This document shows positions 1 to 5,569 of a stretch of 6,495 nt of DNA, piece after piece. Origin of the DNA: Cyanobacteria bacterium M_surface_7_m2_037 (GTDB lineage: Bacteria > Cyanobacteriota > Cyanobacteriia > PCC-6307 > Cyanobiaceae). A program made the position numbers and the translations under genes. Numbering within the stretch: the stretch's first letter is position 1; the number at the start of each line of letters is the position of its first letter. The stretch covers positions 1 through 6,495 of the forward strand of contig VGPP01000096.1 in assembly GCA_016882585.1 (NCBI GenBank). Direction: 5' to 3'. The notes under the pieces are model-generated. The model was not told where the DNA came from and did no database searches. It saw nothing but the letters and a program-made list of their open reading frames with translations.

Positions 1-449
1 AGCAGGCCGTCAGCATCAGTGGCGGCCCCACCCTCACGCTGGGGCACCTGCAGAAAAACTTCCTCGACTACACCCAATTCACCGTGACCGGTGGCGGCAC
101 CCTGCGCCAGGGCGTGAGCCCCTTCAGTTTTGATCGCATCGTGGATCTCAGCACCATCGGCCTTGGCCTCACGCAGCAGCTGGTGGGGCCGCTGATGTTG
201 AGCGGCGGCATCGGCCTCAACACCGACCCCAACTCCGAATTCTTCGGGGATGTGGTGGATTCCTACGTGGAGCTGCGCTGGCAGCGGCGTGCCTACGAGC
301 TGGCCGTGTACTACAGCCCTTATCAGGGCATCGGCGGCGTGCGGGTGAAGCTCAACGACTTCAACTTCCGCGGCACCGGTGTGCCCTTCGTGCCGTACAC
401 CCCACCTGGCCTGGCCCAGGATCAGGCCATCCAACGCCGGGGCTTCTAA
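1..449 (+). CDS. C-terminal end of a DUF3769-type, probable LptD-like outer-membrane protein (5' end outside window)
   Basis: The reading frame is open from the left edge (first full codon at 3) to TAA at 447-449, giving 148 residues of C-terminal sequence. The protein therefore begins upstream of the window. The text is rich in Gly, aromatic residues and alternating polar/hydrophobic stretches (for example YVELRWQRRAYELAVYY, then VRVKLNDFNF), which fits outer-membrane beta-strands. The chain ends in Phe (QRRGF), and a terminal aromatic residue is common in beta-barrel proteins. I recognise the style (FDRI..LSTIGLGLTQQLVGPL, DSYVELRW, YYSPYQGIGG) as the conserved C-terminal part of the cyanobacterial DUF3769 family, which is related to LptD, the outer-membrane lipopolysaccharide-insertion protein. 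This comes from memory of the family. The lipopolysaccharide role is an inference, and other barrel proteins remain possible. Its stop overlaps that of the convergent pentapeptide gene. Confidence 0.7.
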   Translation, partial: QAVSISGGPTLTLGHLQKNFLDYTQFTVTGGGTLRQGVSPFSFDRIVDLSTIGLGLTQQLVGPLMLSGGIGLNTDPNSEFFGDVVDSYVELRWQRRAYELAVYYSPYQGIGGVRVKLNDFNFRGTGVPFVPYTPPGLAQDQAIQRRGF

Positions 450-940
450 GGGCGCAGCGGCGGAAGCGGATCGGGGCCAGCCTCCTCACCACCGATCATC
501 AGATCGCTGCCGGTGAAATCAGCGCCGATCAACACGGCGCCCTCGAGTTGCACCCCAGGCGTGAGCGCCTGAATCAACACGGCATCGCGCAGGTTGGCCT
601 GGCGCAGATCCACATCGCTGAGGTCGGCATTGGTGAGCCAGCTGTGCTGCAGCAACGCCCCGCGCAGATCGGCACCACTGAGATCAGCTCCCTCCAGATT
701 GCTGCCGCGCAGATCAGCGCCGCGCAGATCGGCATCCCGAAGATCGAGGCCATTGAGCAGCAAGCCGCTCAGATCGGCGCCGCGCAGGTCGCAGCCACGG
801 CACTGAAGCCAGGGCGGCGAAGCCTCAGGGGCTGCCGAGCGGAAGGGCTCGACAGCCACCGGTTGAGCCGCGCCCACCGCCGCCGGAACCAGCAAGAGCA
901 CCGCCGCCAGGGCCGGCTGGAGAGAAGCAAGGGAGCGCAT
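446..940 (-). CDS. Exported pentapeptide-repeat protein (164 aa)
   Basis: The start is ATG at 940-938 and the stop TAG at 448-446. Residues 1-25 form a Sec-type signal peptide: Arg2, a hydrophobic core (ALAAVLLLVPAAV) and a small-residue cleavage region near Ala24/Ala25. A short Pro/Ala linker follows, then a Cys pair (Cys47 and Cys50, LQCRGC) directly before the repeats. Pentapeptide repeats of the A(D/N)LXX type run from about residue 50 to 149. The central Leu/Phe falls every five residues from 52 to 147, 20 positions in all, with one break (Thr127 in ALTPG). Such repeats fold into a right-handed four-sided beta-helix, and 20 repeats would give about five turns. The tail (GEEAGPDPLPPLRP) is acidic and Pro-rich. 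In cyanobacteria such proteins sit in the thylakoid lumen or periplasm; their biochemical role is generally unknown, and I cannot assign one. No catalytic domain is visible. No better in-frame start lies upstream. Confidence 0.88.
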   Translation of the reverse strand: MRSLASLQPALAAVLLLVPAAVGAAQPVAVEPFRSAAPEASPPWLQCRGCDLRGADLSGLLLNGLDLRDADLRGADLRGSNLEGADLSGADLRGALLQHSWLTNADLSDVDLRQANLRDAVLIQALTPGVQLEGAVLIGADFTGSDLMIGGEEAGPDPLPPLRP

Positions 941-954
941 CGGCCACGAACCGT

Positions 955-965
955 CCTCTCTCCTT
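955..965 (-). promoter_or_regulatory. Purine-rich ribosome-binding-like tract upstream of the pentapeptide gene, unusually far from ATG
   Basis: On the minus strand the tract reads AAGGAGAGAGG and ends 14 bases before the ATG at 940. A Shine-Dalgarno match is usually 5-9 bases away, so either the AUG is reached with long spacing or another start is used. No in-frame ATG, GTG or TTG lies between the tract and this ATG. A nearby GTG is out of frame. I keep the ATG because it gives a perfectly formed signal peptide. Confidence 0.4.
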
Positions 966-984
966 GATAGACACTTGCGCGAGT

Positions 985-1010
985 GGCCGCCACAGGTTGT
1001 TGCGGCGGCC
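985..1010 (-). terminator. Candidate hairpin after leuD (no U-tract)
   Basis: A perfect 7-bp inverted repeat, GGCCGCC (985-991) and GGCGGCC (1004-1010), has a 12-base loop. On the minus strand it begins 14 bases after the leuD stop. The bases that follow (ACTCGCGCAAGTG) are not U-rich, so it is not a classical intrinsic terminator. It may act as a weak terminator, an RNA 3'-end stabiliser or a processing site between leuCD and the pentapeptide gene. An imperfect palindrome (CACTTGCGCGAGTG, 972-985) abuts it. Confidence 0.4.
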
Positions 1011-1024
1011 CGCTGCGGCAGGGC

Positions 1025-1660
1025 TCAGGCGGCCGCGAAACCGCTCAGGTAGGGCAACCGAGCTGCCGTTGCCGCAAGCGCTGTGTTGTTAGCCAGCAGC
1101 TGACCGGTGGCATCCCACTGGCCTGTTGCCAGCATCTGGCGGGGACCAGCCGCCAGGTCGAGCTGCCAGGTTTGGTTGCCGCAGCCGAGCCGCGCTTCGG
1201 CCACATCCACCGCAAAGCTCGCGGCCGGATCGGCGTCCGCCGCAGCCTGAATCGCCAGCATCGTGTCGTGATCGGCCACCAGGCAGGGAATACCCAGAGC
1301 CAAGCAGTTGCCGTAGAAGATCTCGGCAAAGCTTTCACCCACCACAGCGCGGATGCCCCAGCGCATCAGCGCCTGGGGGGCATGTTCACGGCTGGAACCA
1401 CAACCGAAATTGCGGTTCACCAGCAGGATCGAGGCGCCCTGATGCTCGGGCCGATCAAACGGGTGAGGGCCTGCCGGGCTGGCTGCCAGCTCGGCGCGGT
1501 CGTCGGCGAAGGCGGCAGGGCCCAGCGCATCAAAGGTGACGCACTTGAGGAAGCGCGCCGGGATGATCCGGTCGGTGTCGATGTCGTCGCCGCGCACCAC
1601 CACGGTGGTGCCGCTGACGCTGCTGATCGGGCCGGTGGGGAACGGTGTGGCGGTGGTCAT
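1025..1660 (-). CDS. leuD: 3-isopropylmalate dehydratase small subunit
   Basis: LeuD pairs with LeuC to form isopropylmalate isomerase, which converts 2-isopropylmalate to 3-isopropylmalate in leucine synthesis in the cytosol. The 211-residue product matches the usual length of the small subunit (about 200). Clear family motifs are DDIDTDRIIPARFLK (residues 25-39), which is the swivel-domain start, and NFGCGSSREHAP (residues 84-95), the substrate-binding loop of aconitase-like small subunits. FAEIFYGNCLALGIP (111-125) is also conserved. The start is ATG at 1660-1658, only 4 bases after the leuC stop and without a clear Shine-Dalgarno sequence. That suggests translational coupling to leuC. The last 30 or so residues are Ala-rich (AATAARLPYLSGFAAA) and variable in the family. 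No key residue is missing. Confidence 0.97.
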   Translation of the reverse strand: MTTATPFPTGPISSVSGTTVVVRGDDIDTDRIIPARFLKCVTFDALGPAAFADDRAELAASPAGPHPFDRPEHQGASILLVNRNFGCGSSREHAPQALMRWGIRAVVGESFAEIFYGNCLALGIPCLVADHDTMLAIQAAADADPAASFAVDVAEARLGCGNQTWQLDLAAGPRQMLATGQWDATGQLLANNTALAATAARLPYLSGFAAA

Positions 1661-1664
1661 GGGA

Positions 1665-3074
1665 TCAGGGGTTGAGCAGGGTGCGAACGTCGCTCACGCG
1701 GCCGTGAATGGCGGCGGCGGCCACCATGGCCGGGCTCATCAGCAGGGTGCGGCCGCTGGCGGAACCCTGGCGGCCCTTGAAGTTGCGGTTGCTGGAGCTG
1801 GCACTGATCTGGCGGCCCTCCAGGCGATCGGGGTTCATCGCCAGGCACATCGAGCAGCCGGGCTCACGCCACTCAAAGCCGGCTTCCACAAACACCTTGT
1901 CGAGGCCTTCCGCTTCGGCGGCGGCAGCCACCTGCTCGCTGCCGGGCACCACAAACGCCTTGATGCCAGGCGCCACCTTGCGGCCTTTGGCCACAGCGGC
2001 CGCGGCCTGCAGATCACTCAGGCGTCCGTTGGTGCAGCTGCCGATGAAGCACACATCCACGGGGGTGCCGGCAATCGGGGTGCCGGGCTGCAGATCCATG
2101 TAGCGGTAGGCCTCCTCCGCCAGGGGCCGCTCGTCGGGCTCGGTTTGCTCGAGGGTGGGCACGGTTTCATCCACACCGATGCCCTGGCCTGGCGTGATGC
2201 CCCAGGTGATGGTGGGGGCGATCGAAGCGGCATCGAAGCGCACCTCGTCGTCGAACACGGCATCGGCGCCGCTGGCCAGGCTGCTCCACCAGGCCACCGC
2301 CTGATCCCAGGCCGCCCCGCTGGGGGCAAACGGCCGGCCCTTCAGGTAGTCGAACGTGACCTGATCGGGGTTCACGTAGCCGCAGCGGGCACCGCCCTCG
2401 ATCGCCATGTTGCAGAGGGTCATGCGCTCTTCCATCGAGAGCGCCGCGATCGCCGGGCCGGCGAATTCATAGGCGTAACCCACGCCGCCCTTCACGCCGA
2501 GGGTGCGGATCACGTGCAGCACCAGATCCTTGGCGTACACACCGCTTTGCAGCTGGCCATCCACCCAGATGCGCCGCACCTTGAGCTTGCCCATCGCCAG
2601 GCTCTGGCTGGCCAGCACATCGCGCACCTGGCTGGTGCCGATGCCGAAGGCGATCGCACCGAAGGCACCGTGGGTGGAGGTGTGGGAGTCGCCGCAGGCC
2701 ACGGTCATGCCCGGCTGGGTGAGGCCCAGCTCCGGAGCGATCACGTGCACGATCCCCTGGCGGCCGCTGCCGATGCCATGCAGGGTGATGCCGTGCTCAG
2801 CGCAGTTGGCCTCAAGCGTGGCGAGCATCTCCTCAGCCAGCGGATCAGCGAAGGGACGCGCCTGGGAGGTGGTGGGCACGATGTGATCCACCGTGGCCAC
2901 GGTGCGCTCGGGATGGCGCAGGCTCAGGCCGAGATCCCGCAGGGCCGCGAAGGCCTGCGGGCTGGTGACCTCGTGGATCAGGTGCAGGCCGATGAACAGC
3001 TGGGTGGCACCGCCAGGCAGCTGGGCCACCTGATGCAGATCCCAGACCTTGTCGTAAAGGGTGCCGGAGCTCAC
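1665..3074 (-). CDS. leuC: 3-isopropylmalate dehydratase large subunit
   Basis: LeuC is the iron-sulfur large subunit of isopropylmalate isomerase, working with LeuD in leucine synthesis. The 469 residues match the family length (E. coli LeuC has 466). The three cysteines expected to hold the [4Fe-4S] cluster are present: Cys347 in GSCTNGRLSDL, and Cys407 and Cys410 in EPGCSMCLAMNP. Other aconitase-superfamily signatures are DHIVPTT (63-69), CGDSHTSTHGAFGA (127-140) and SSSNRNFKGRQGS (426-438). The start is GTG at 3074-3072 (MSSGTLYDKVWDLHQV), which is the conserved N-terminus in this group. No strong Shine-Dalgarno sequence lies upstream. The gene is separated from cinA by 51 bases, with no obvious promoter or terminator, and lies just before leuD. 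leuA and leuB are not in the window. The gene looks intact. Confidence 0.98.
   Translation of the reverse strand: MSSGTLYDKVWDLHQVAQLPGGATQLFIGLHLIHEVTSPQAFAALRDLGLSLRHPERTVATVDHIVPTTSQARPFADPLAEEMLATLEANCAEHGITLHGIGSGRQGIVHVIAPELGLTQPGMTVACGDSHTSTHGAFGAIAFGIGTSQVRDVLASQSLAMGKLKVRRIWVDGQLQSGVYAKDLVLHVIRTLGVKGGVGYAYEFAGPAIAALSMEERMTLCNMAIEGGARCGYVNPDQVTFDYLKGRPFAPSGAAWDQAVAWWSSLASGADAVFDDEVRFDAASIAPTITWGITPGQGIGVDETVPTLEQTEPDERPLAEEAYRYMDLQPGTPIAGTPVDVCFIGSCTNGRLSDLQAAAAVAKGRKVAPGIKAFVVPGSEQVAAAAEAEGLDKVFVEAGFEWREPGCSMCLAMNPDRLEGRQISASSSNRNFKGRQGSASGRTLLMSPAMVAAAAIHGRVSDVRTLLNP
2446..2453. repeat. HIP1 octamer GCGATCGC
   Basis: This is a perfect copy of the cyanobacterial highly iterated palindrome core, inside leuC. 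Its role is unknown. Confidence 0.6.
2650..2657. repeat. HIP1 octamer GCGATCGC
   Basis: A second perfect copy of the palindrome core, also inside leuC, about 200 bases from the first. Confidence 0.6.
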
Positions 3075-3125
3075 GGCGCGTCCACCAATGCAGCCAGCCA
3101 GCCTAGGGGTGAGACCTGTGGGCGA

Positions 3126-4376
3126 TCAGCTGTGGCACTGCAACTGCAGCCGCAGGCGATTGAGGGCCTCCCCGGCACTAAGGGTCTGAATCCAGCTGCG
3201 GCCGCGGCTGGCACCGAAGCGCACTCCCTCGCTGCTGCACCCCGCAGGGCCCGCCACAGCCAGGTGCACCAACCCCACGGGCTTTTCTCTGCTGCCACCA
3301 CCGGGGCCGGCCACACCGGTGATCGCCAAGGCCCAATCGGCACCGGTGGCTCGGCGGGCGCCCTCCGCCATCGCCTGAGCCACGGGATCACTCACGGCGC
3401 CGTGGCTCGCCAACAGCTCTGCAGGCACAGCCAAGAGGCCCTGCTTCACGCTGTTGGCATAGGCGATCACACCGCCCAGGAACACATCGGAGGCCCCAGG
3501 CACGGCAGCCAGAGCCGCGCCAAGGCCACCACCGGTGCAGCTTTCGGCCACCGCCAGGGTCTGGCCGCGCCGGCGCAGCTGCTCCAACACCACCGAGGCC
3601 AGGGTGTCGTCGTCGGCGCCGAAACACAGGTTCCCGCTGCGGGCGCGGATCTCGGCTTCCACCGGCTGCAGCAGCTGTGCAGCCGCCTCGGCGGTGGCGG
3701 CCCGGGCCGTGATCCGCAGCTTCACCTCCCCGGAGCCGGCATAGGGGGCCACGGTGGGGTTGGAGCCCTCCAGCAGATCCGCCATCTGCTCGGCCAGGTT
3801 GGATTCGCCCACACCCCAGAAGTGCAGCATGCGGCTGGCGAACACCCCCTCCGCCAGGCCGGCCGCCTGCAGCCAGGGGGCAGCCGTGGCTTGCCACATC
3901 GCCCGCATCTCGCTGGGCACCCCCGGGAAGGTGAGGATCGTGAAATTCGGCCGCGGGCTCCAGATCATCCCGGGAGCCGTGCCGGTGGGGTTGGGCAGCA
4001 GCGCGGCCCCCTCCGGCAGAAAAGCCTGGCGGCGATTGCTGGCCGCGCAGGGGCGGCCGCGGGCGGCCAGGCGGGCCTGGATCTCGGCCCACACCTCGGG
4101 GTGCTCCACCAGCGGGGTATCGAAGGCGGCCGCGATCGCCTCGGTGGTGAGGTCGTCGGGCGTGGGACCCAGGCCACCGGTGGTGATCAGCACGCGGCAG
4201 CGCTGAGCCGCGGCCTGCAGCTCGGCGATCAGGCGCTCGCGGTTATCGCCCACCACGAGCTGGCGGTGGTGGGGAACGCCCAGGGCAGCGAGCTGCTCAG
4301 CAAGCCAGCGGGCATTGCCATTGGTGATGTTGCCCAGCAGCAGCTCGGTGCCGATGCAGAGGATTTCAGCGCTCAT
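3126..4376 (-). CDS. cinA: CinA family protein: nucleotide-binding domain plus NMN-amidohydrolase (PncC-like) domain
   Basis: The 416-residue protein has the two-domain CinA architecture. The N-terminal molybdopterin-binding-like (COG1058) domain starts at MSAEILCIGTELLLGNITN and carries TTGGLGPTPDDLT (65-77). In characterised homologues this domain has ADP-ribose pyrophosphatase activity. The C-terminal CinA/PncC domain (about 257-416) carries AESCTGGGLG (277-286) with the likely nucleophile Ser279, followed by GGVIAYAN (301-308) and ITGVAGPGGG (352-361). In homologues this domain deamidates nicotinamide mononucleotide, recycling NMN made from NAD. The older name 'competence/damage-inducible' comes from Gram-positive operons and is not evidence of competence here. 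The start is ATG at 4376-4374, lying inside the end of the upstream wecA-type gene (11-base overlap), so translation is probably coupled. GGGG sits directly next to the ATG, and there is no ordinary Shine-Dalgarno sequence. The length is typical and the gene looks intact. Confidence 0.95.
   Translation of the reverse strand: MSAEILCIGTELLLGNITNGNARWLAEQLAALGVPHHRQLVVGDNRERLIAELQAAAQRCRVLITTGGLGPTPDDLTTEAIAAAFDTPLVEHPEVWAEIQARLAARGRPCAASNRRQAFLPEGAALLPNPTGTAPGMIWSPRPNFTILTFPGVPSEMRAMWQATAAPWLQAAGLAEGVFASRMLHFWGVGESNLAEQMADLLEGSNPTVAPYAGSGEVKLRITARAATAEAAAQLLQPVEAEIRARSGNLCFGADDDTLASVVLEQLRRRGQTLAVAESCTGGGLGAALAAVPGASDVFLGGVIAYANSVKQGLLAVPAELLASHGAVSDPVAQAMAEGARRATGADWALAITGVAGPGGGSREKPVGLVHLAVAGPAGCSSEGVRFGASRGRSWIQTLSAGEALNRLRLQLQCHS
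4132..4139. repeat. HIP1 octamer GCGATCGC
   Basis: A third perfect copy of the palindrome core, inside the N-terminal coding part of cinA. Confidence 0.6.
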
Positions 4377-5460
4377 CCCCGGCCAACTCGCGGTTGAGGC
4401 TGCGGCGGGCGGCGATCACCACCACAATCAGCACGGCTGTGGCCAGCCCCAGCCAGAGAAAGCGCAGTTCCGCATTGGCCAGCACCAGGGCCAGGGCGGC
4501 CAGCCACTGGGTGAAGGCATAGATCAGCACCACGGTGCGGCGGTGGCTGAAGCCGGCACGCAGCAGGCGGTGATGCAGATGGCGCCGATCGGGATAGAAG
4601 GGCGAATGGCCCTGGCTGAGGCGCCCCATGATCACGGCCGACATATCAGCCAAGGGCAGCGAGAGGATCAGCAGCGGCAGCAGCAGGCTCACGCTGGTGA
4701 GGCCTTTGGCCGGGCCCACGATGCTGATCGCCGCCAGGGCGAAGCCAAGGAAATAGGAGCCGCCATCGCCCATGAAGATGCGGGCGGGATTGAAGTTGTG
4801 GCGCAGGAAGCCGAGGCAGCTACCCGCCAGGGCCGCGGCCAACAGCCCTGGCGCCGGCTGATTGAGGCTGTAACTCACCGACAGCAACCCCACGGCGGCG
4901 ATGCCGCTCACACCGGCGGCCAGGCCATCCAAGCCATCCAGCCAGTTGATCGCATTGGTGATACCCACCAACCAGATCACCGTGGCGATCAGGCTCAAAC
5001 CATCCGGCAGGGGGATGGCACCCGGGGGGCCACCAAAGAGATGAACGGGGAGATCGATCGCCCCAATCTGCACACCCTGGCTCCACACCGCCATCGCCAC
5101 CAGCACCTGGCCGCCCAGGCGGGGCAGCGGTGGCAAGGCAAACAGGTCGTCGGCGAGGCCGATCACAAAGAAGCAGAGGGCACCAGCGATGGTGGTCCAG
5201 ATCTGGCTATCGCGCTGGGGCGGCAGCTCCACAAAACCACCCAGCAGCCAGATCAAGGCCAGGGCAACCACGAAACCGCCCACGATGCCCACGCCCCCCA
5301 GGCGCACCATCGGGGTGGTGTGCTGCTTGCGGGAATCGGGCTGATCGATCAGCCCCCAGCGAAGGCCTGCCCGGCGCACGATCGGCACCAGCAGCGCCGT
5401 GCACACGGCCGCGATACCGAACGCCAGAACAGCGGCGAGATCCGGCCGGCTGGAGATCAT
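4366..5460 (-). CDS. wecA: WecA/TagO-type polyprenyl-phosphate N-acetylglucosaminyl-1-phosphate transferase
   Basis: This 364-residue integral membrane protein belongs to the polyprenyl-phosphate N-acetylhexosamine-1-phosphate transferase (glycosyltransferase family 4/MraY-WecA) superfamily. About 11 hydrophobic segments can be seen, the first at roughly 8-28 and the last at 332-350. Catalytic signatures are the Asp pair Asp104-Asp105 (GLADDLF), NAINWLDGLDGLAAG (169-183, with Asn172, Asp175 and Asp178), FMGDGGSYFLG (229-239) and the cytoplasmic His motif PDRRHLHHRLL (290-300). The HLHH motif points to WecA/TagO enzymes, which use UDP-GlcNAc. MraY enzymes use UDP-MurNAc-pentapeptide and have a different His loop. 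The expected reaction moves GlcNAc-1-phosphate onto undecaprenyl phosphate, starting O-antigen or other cell-surface glycan. The exact sugar donor is inferred from the family. The start is ATG at 5460-5458, without a visible Shine-Dalgarno sequence. The last codons overlap the start of cinA. Confidence 0.92.
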   Translation of the reverse strand: MISSRPDLAAVLAFGIAAVCTALLVPIVRRAGLRWGLIDQPDSRKQHTTPMVRLGGVGIVGGFVVALALIWLLGGFVELPPQRDSQIWTTIAGALCFFVIGLADDLFALPPLPRLGGQVLVAMAVWSQGVQIGAIDLPVHLFGGPPGAIPLPDGLSLIATVIWLVGITNAINWLDGLDGLAAGVSGIAAVGLLSVSYSLNQPAPGLLAAALAGSCLGFLRHNFNPARIFMGDGGSYFLGFALAAISIVGPAKGLTSVSLLLPLLILSLPLADMSAVIMGRLSQGHSPFYPDRRHLHHRLLRAGFSHRRTVVLIYAFTQWLAALALVLANAELRFLWLGLATAVLIVVVIAARRSLNRELAGDER

Positions 5461-5497
5461 CGGGGGCGGTGCGCGGTCGGGATCGGGGCCTGGAATA

Positions 5498-5525
5498 GCC
5501 CTGCCGGCCGCAGCTTAAGCAGGGC
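5498..5525 (-). other. Inverted repeat (second of a pair) between glyA and wecA
   Basis: GCCCTGC (5498-5504) and GCAGGGC (5519-5525) form a perfect 7-bp stem with a 14-base loop. The loop contains CGGCCG and overlaps the palindrome GCTTAAGC (5513-5520), so alternative pairings are possible. The sequence that follows on the minus strand (TATTCCA) is not a U-tract. It could be a weak terminator or a leader structure 37 bases before the wecA-type start. Confidence 0.35.
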
Positions 5526-5531
5526 CCAGCT

Positions 5532-5560
5532 CCGCGGCGATCACGGATGACACGCCGCGG
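5532..5560 (-). terminator. Candidate glyA 3' hairpin (no U-tract)
   Basis: A perfect 8-bp inverted repeat, CCGCGGCG (5532-5539) and CGCCGCGG (5553-5560), flanks a 13-base loop. The loop can itself form a 3-bp stem (TCA 5541-5543 with TGA 5548-5550) over CGGA. On the minus strand the hairpin begins 9 bases after the glyA stop, the usual place for a 3'-end structure. No run of T follows, so factor-independent termination in the E. coli sense is unsupported. Transcript stabilisation or partial termination is equally possible. Confidence 0.45.
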
Positions 5561-5569
5561 GCCAGTCGT

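Noticed and set aside
590..800. Short near-repeats such as GCGCAGATC that could suggest a CRISPR or tandem DNA repeat
   Set aside because: The period is 15 bases or multiples and follows the pentapeptide protein repeat. There are no spacers of uniform length and no conserved long repeat.
548..967. A plus-strand open frame with AQI(G/S)-type repeats opposite the pentapeptide gene
   Set aside because: Its repeats are the mirror of the ADLRG pentapeptide codons on the minus strand. The minus-strand product has a signal peptide and a proper pentapeptide register; this one has neither.
983..1675. A 230-codon plus-strand open frame opposite leuD
   Set aside because: It is antisense in register with leuD, which has full family motifs and the right length.
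3075..3125. Possible leuC promoter or leucine attenuator upstream of leuC
   Set aside because: The 51-base gap has no leader peptide with Leu codons, no convincing -10/-35 pair and no hairpin with a T-run. GGCTGGCTGGC is only a short direct repeat.
1536..4397. A 953-codon open frame on the plus strand across leuD, leuC and cinA
   Set aside because: It runs in exact codon register opposite leuC and cinA (both genes lie in the same frame, and the 51-base gap is a multiple of three). Stops there would require TTA, CTA or TCA codons in the real genes, which GC-rich genes avoid. The translation is low-complexity (Gly/Ala/His/Gln-rich) with no recognisable domain.
4315..5550. A 411-codon open frame on the plus strand opposite the wecA-type gene
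   Set aside because: This is the same codon-register antisense effect. The product is His/Gln-rich without domains, while the minus strand encodes a complete membrane enzyme with all its motifs.
5461..5569. Possible tRNA or small RNA gene in the glyA-wecA gap
   Set aside because: No cloverleaf, T-loop (GTTCRA) or anticodon arm pattern could be found. Only two simple inverted repeats are present.
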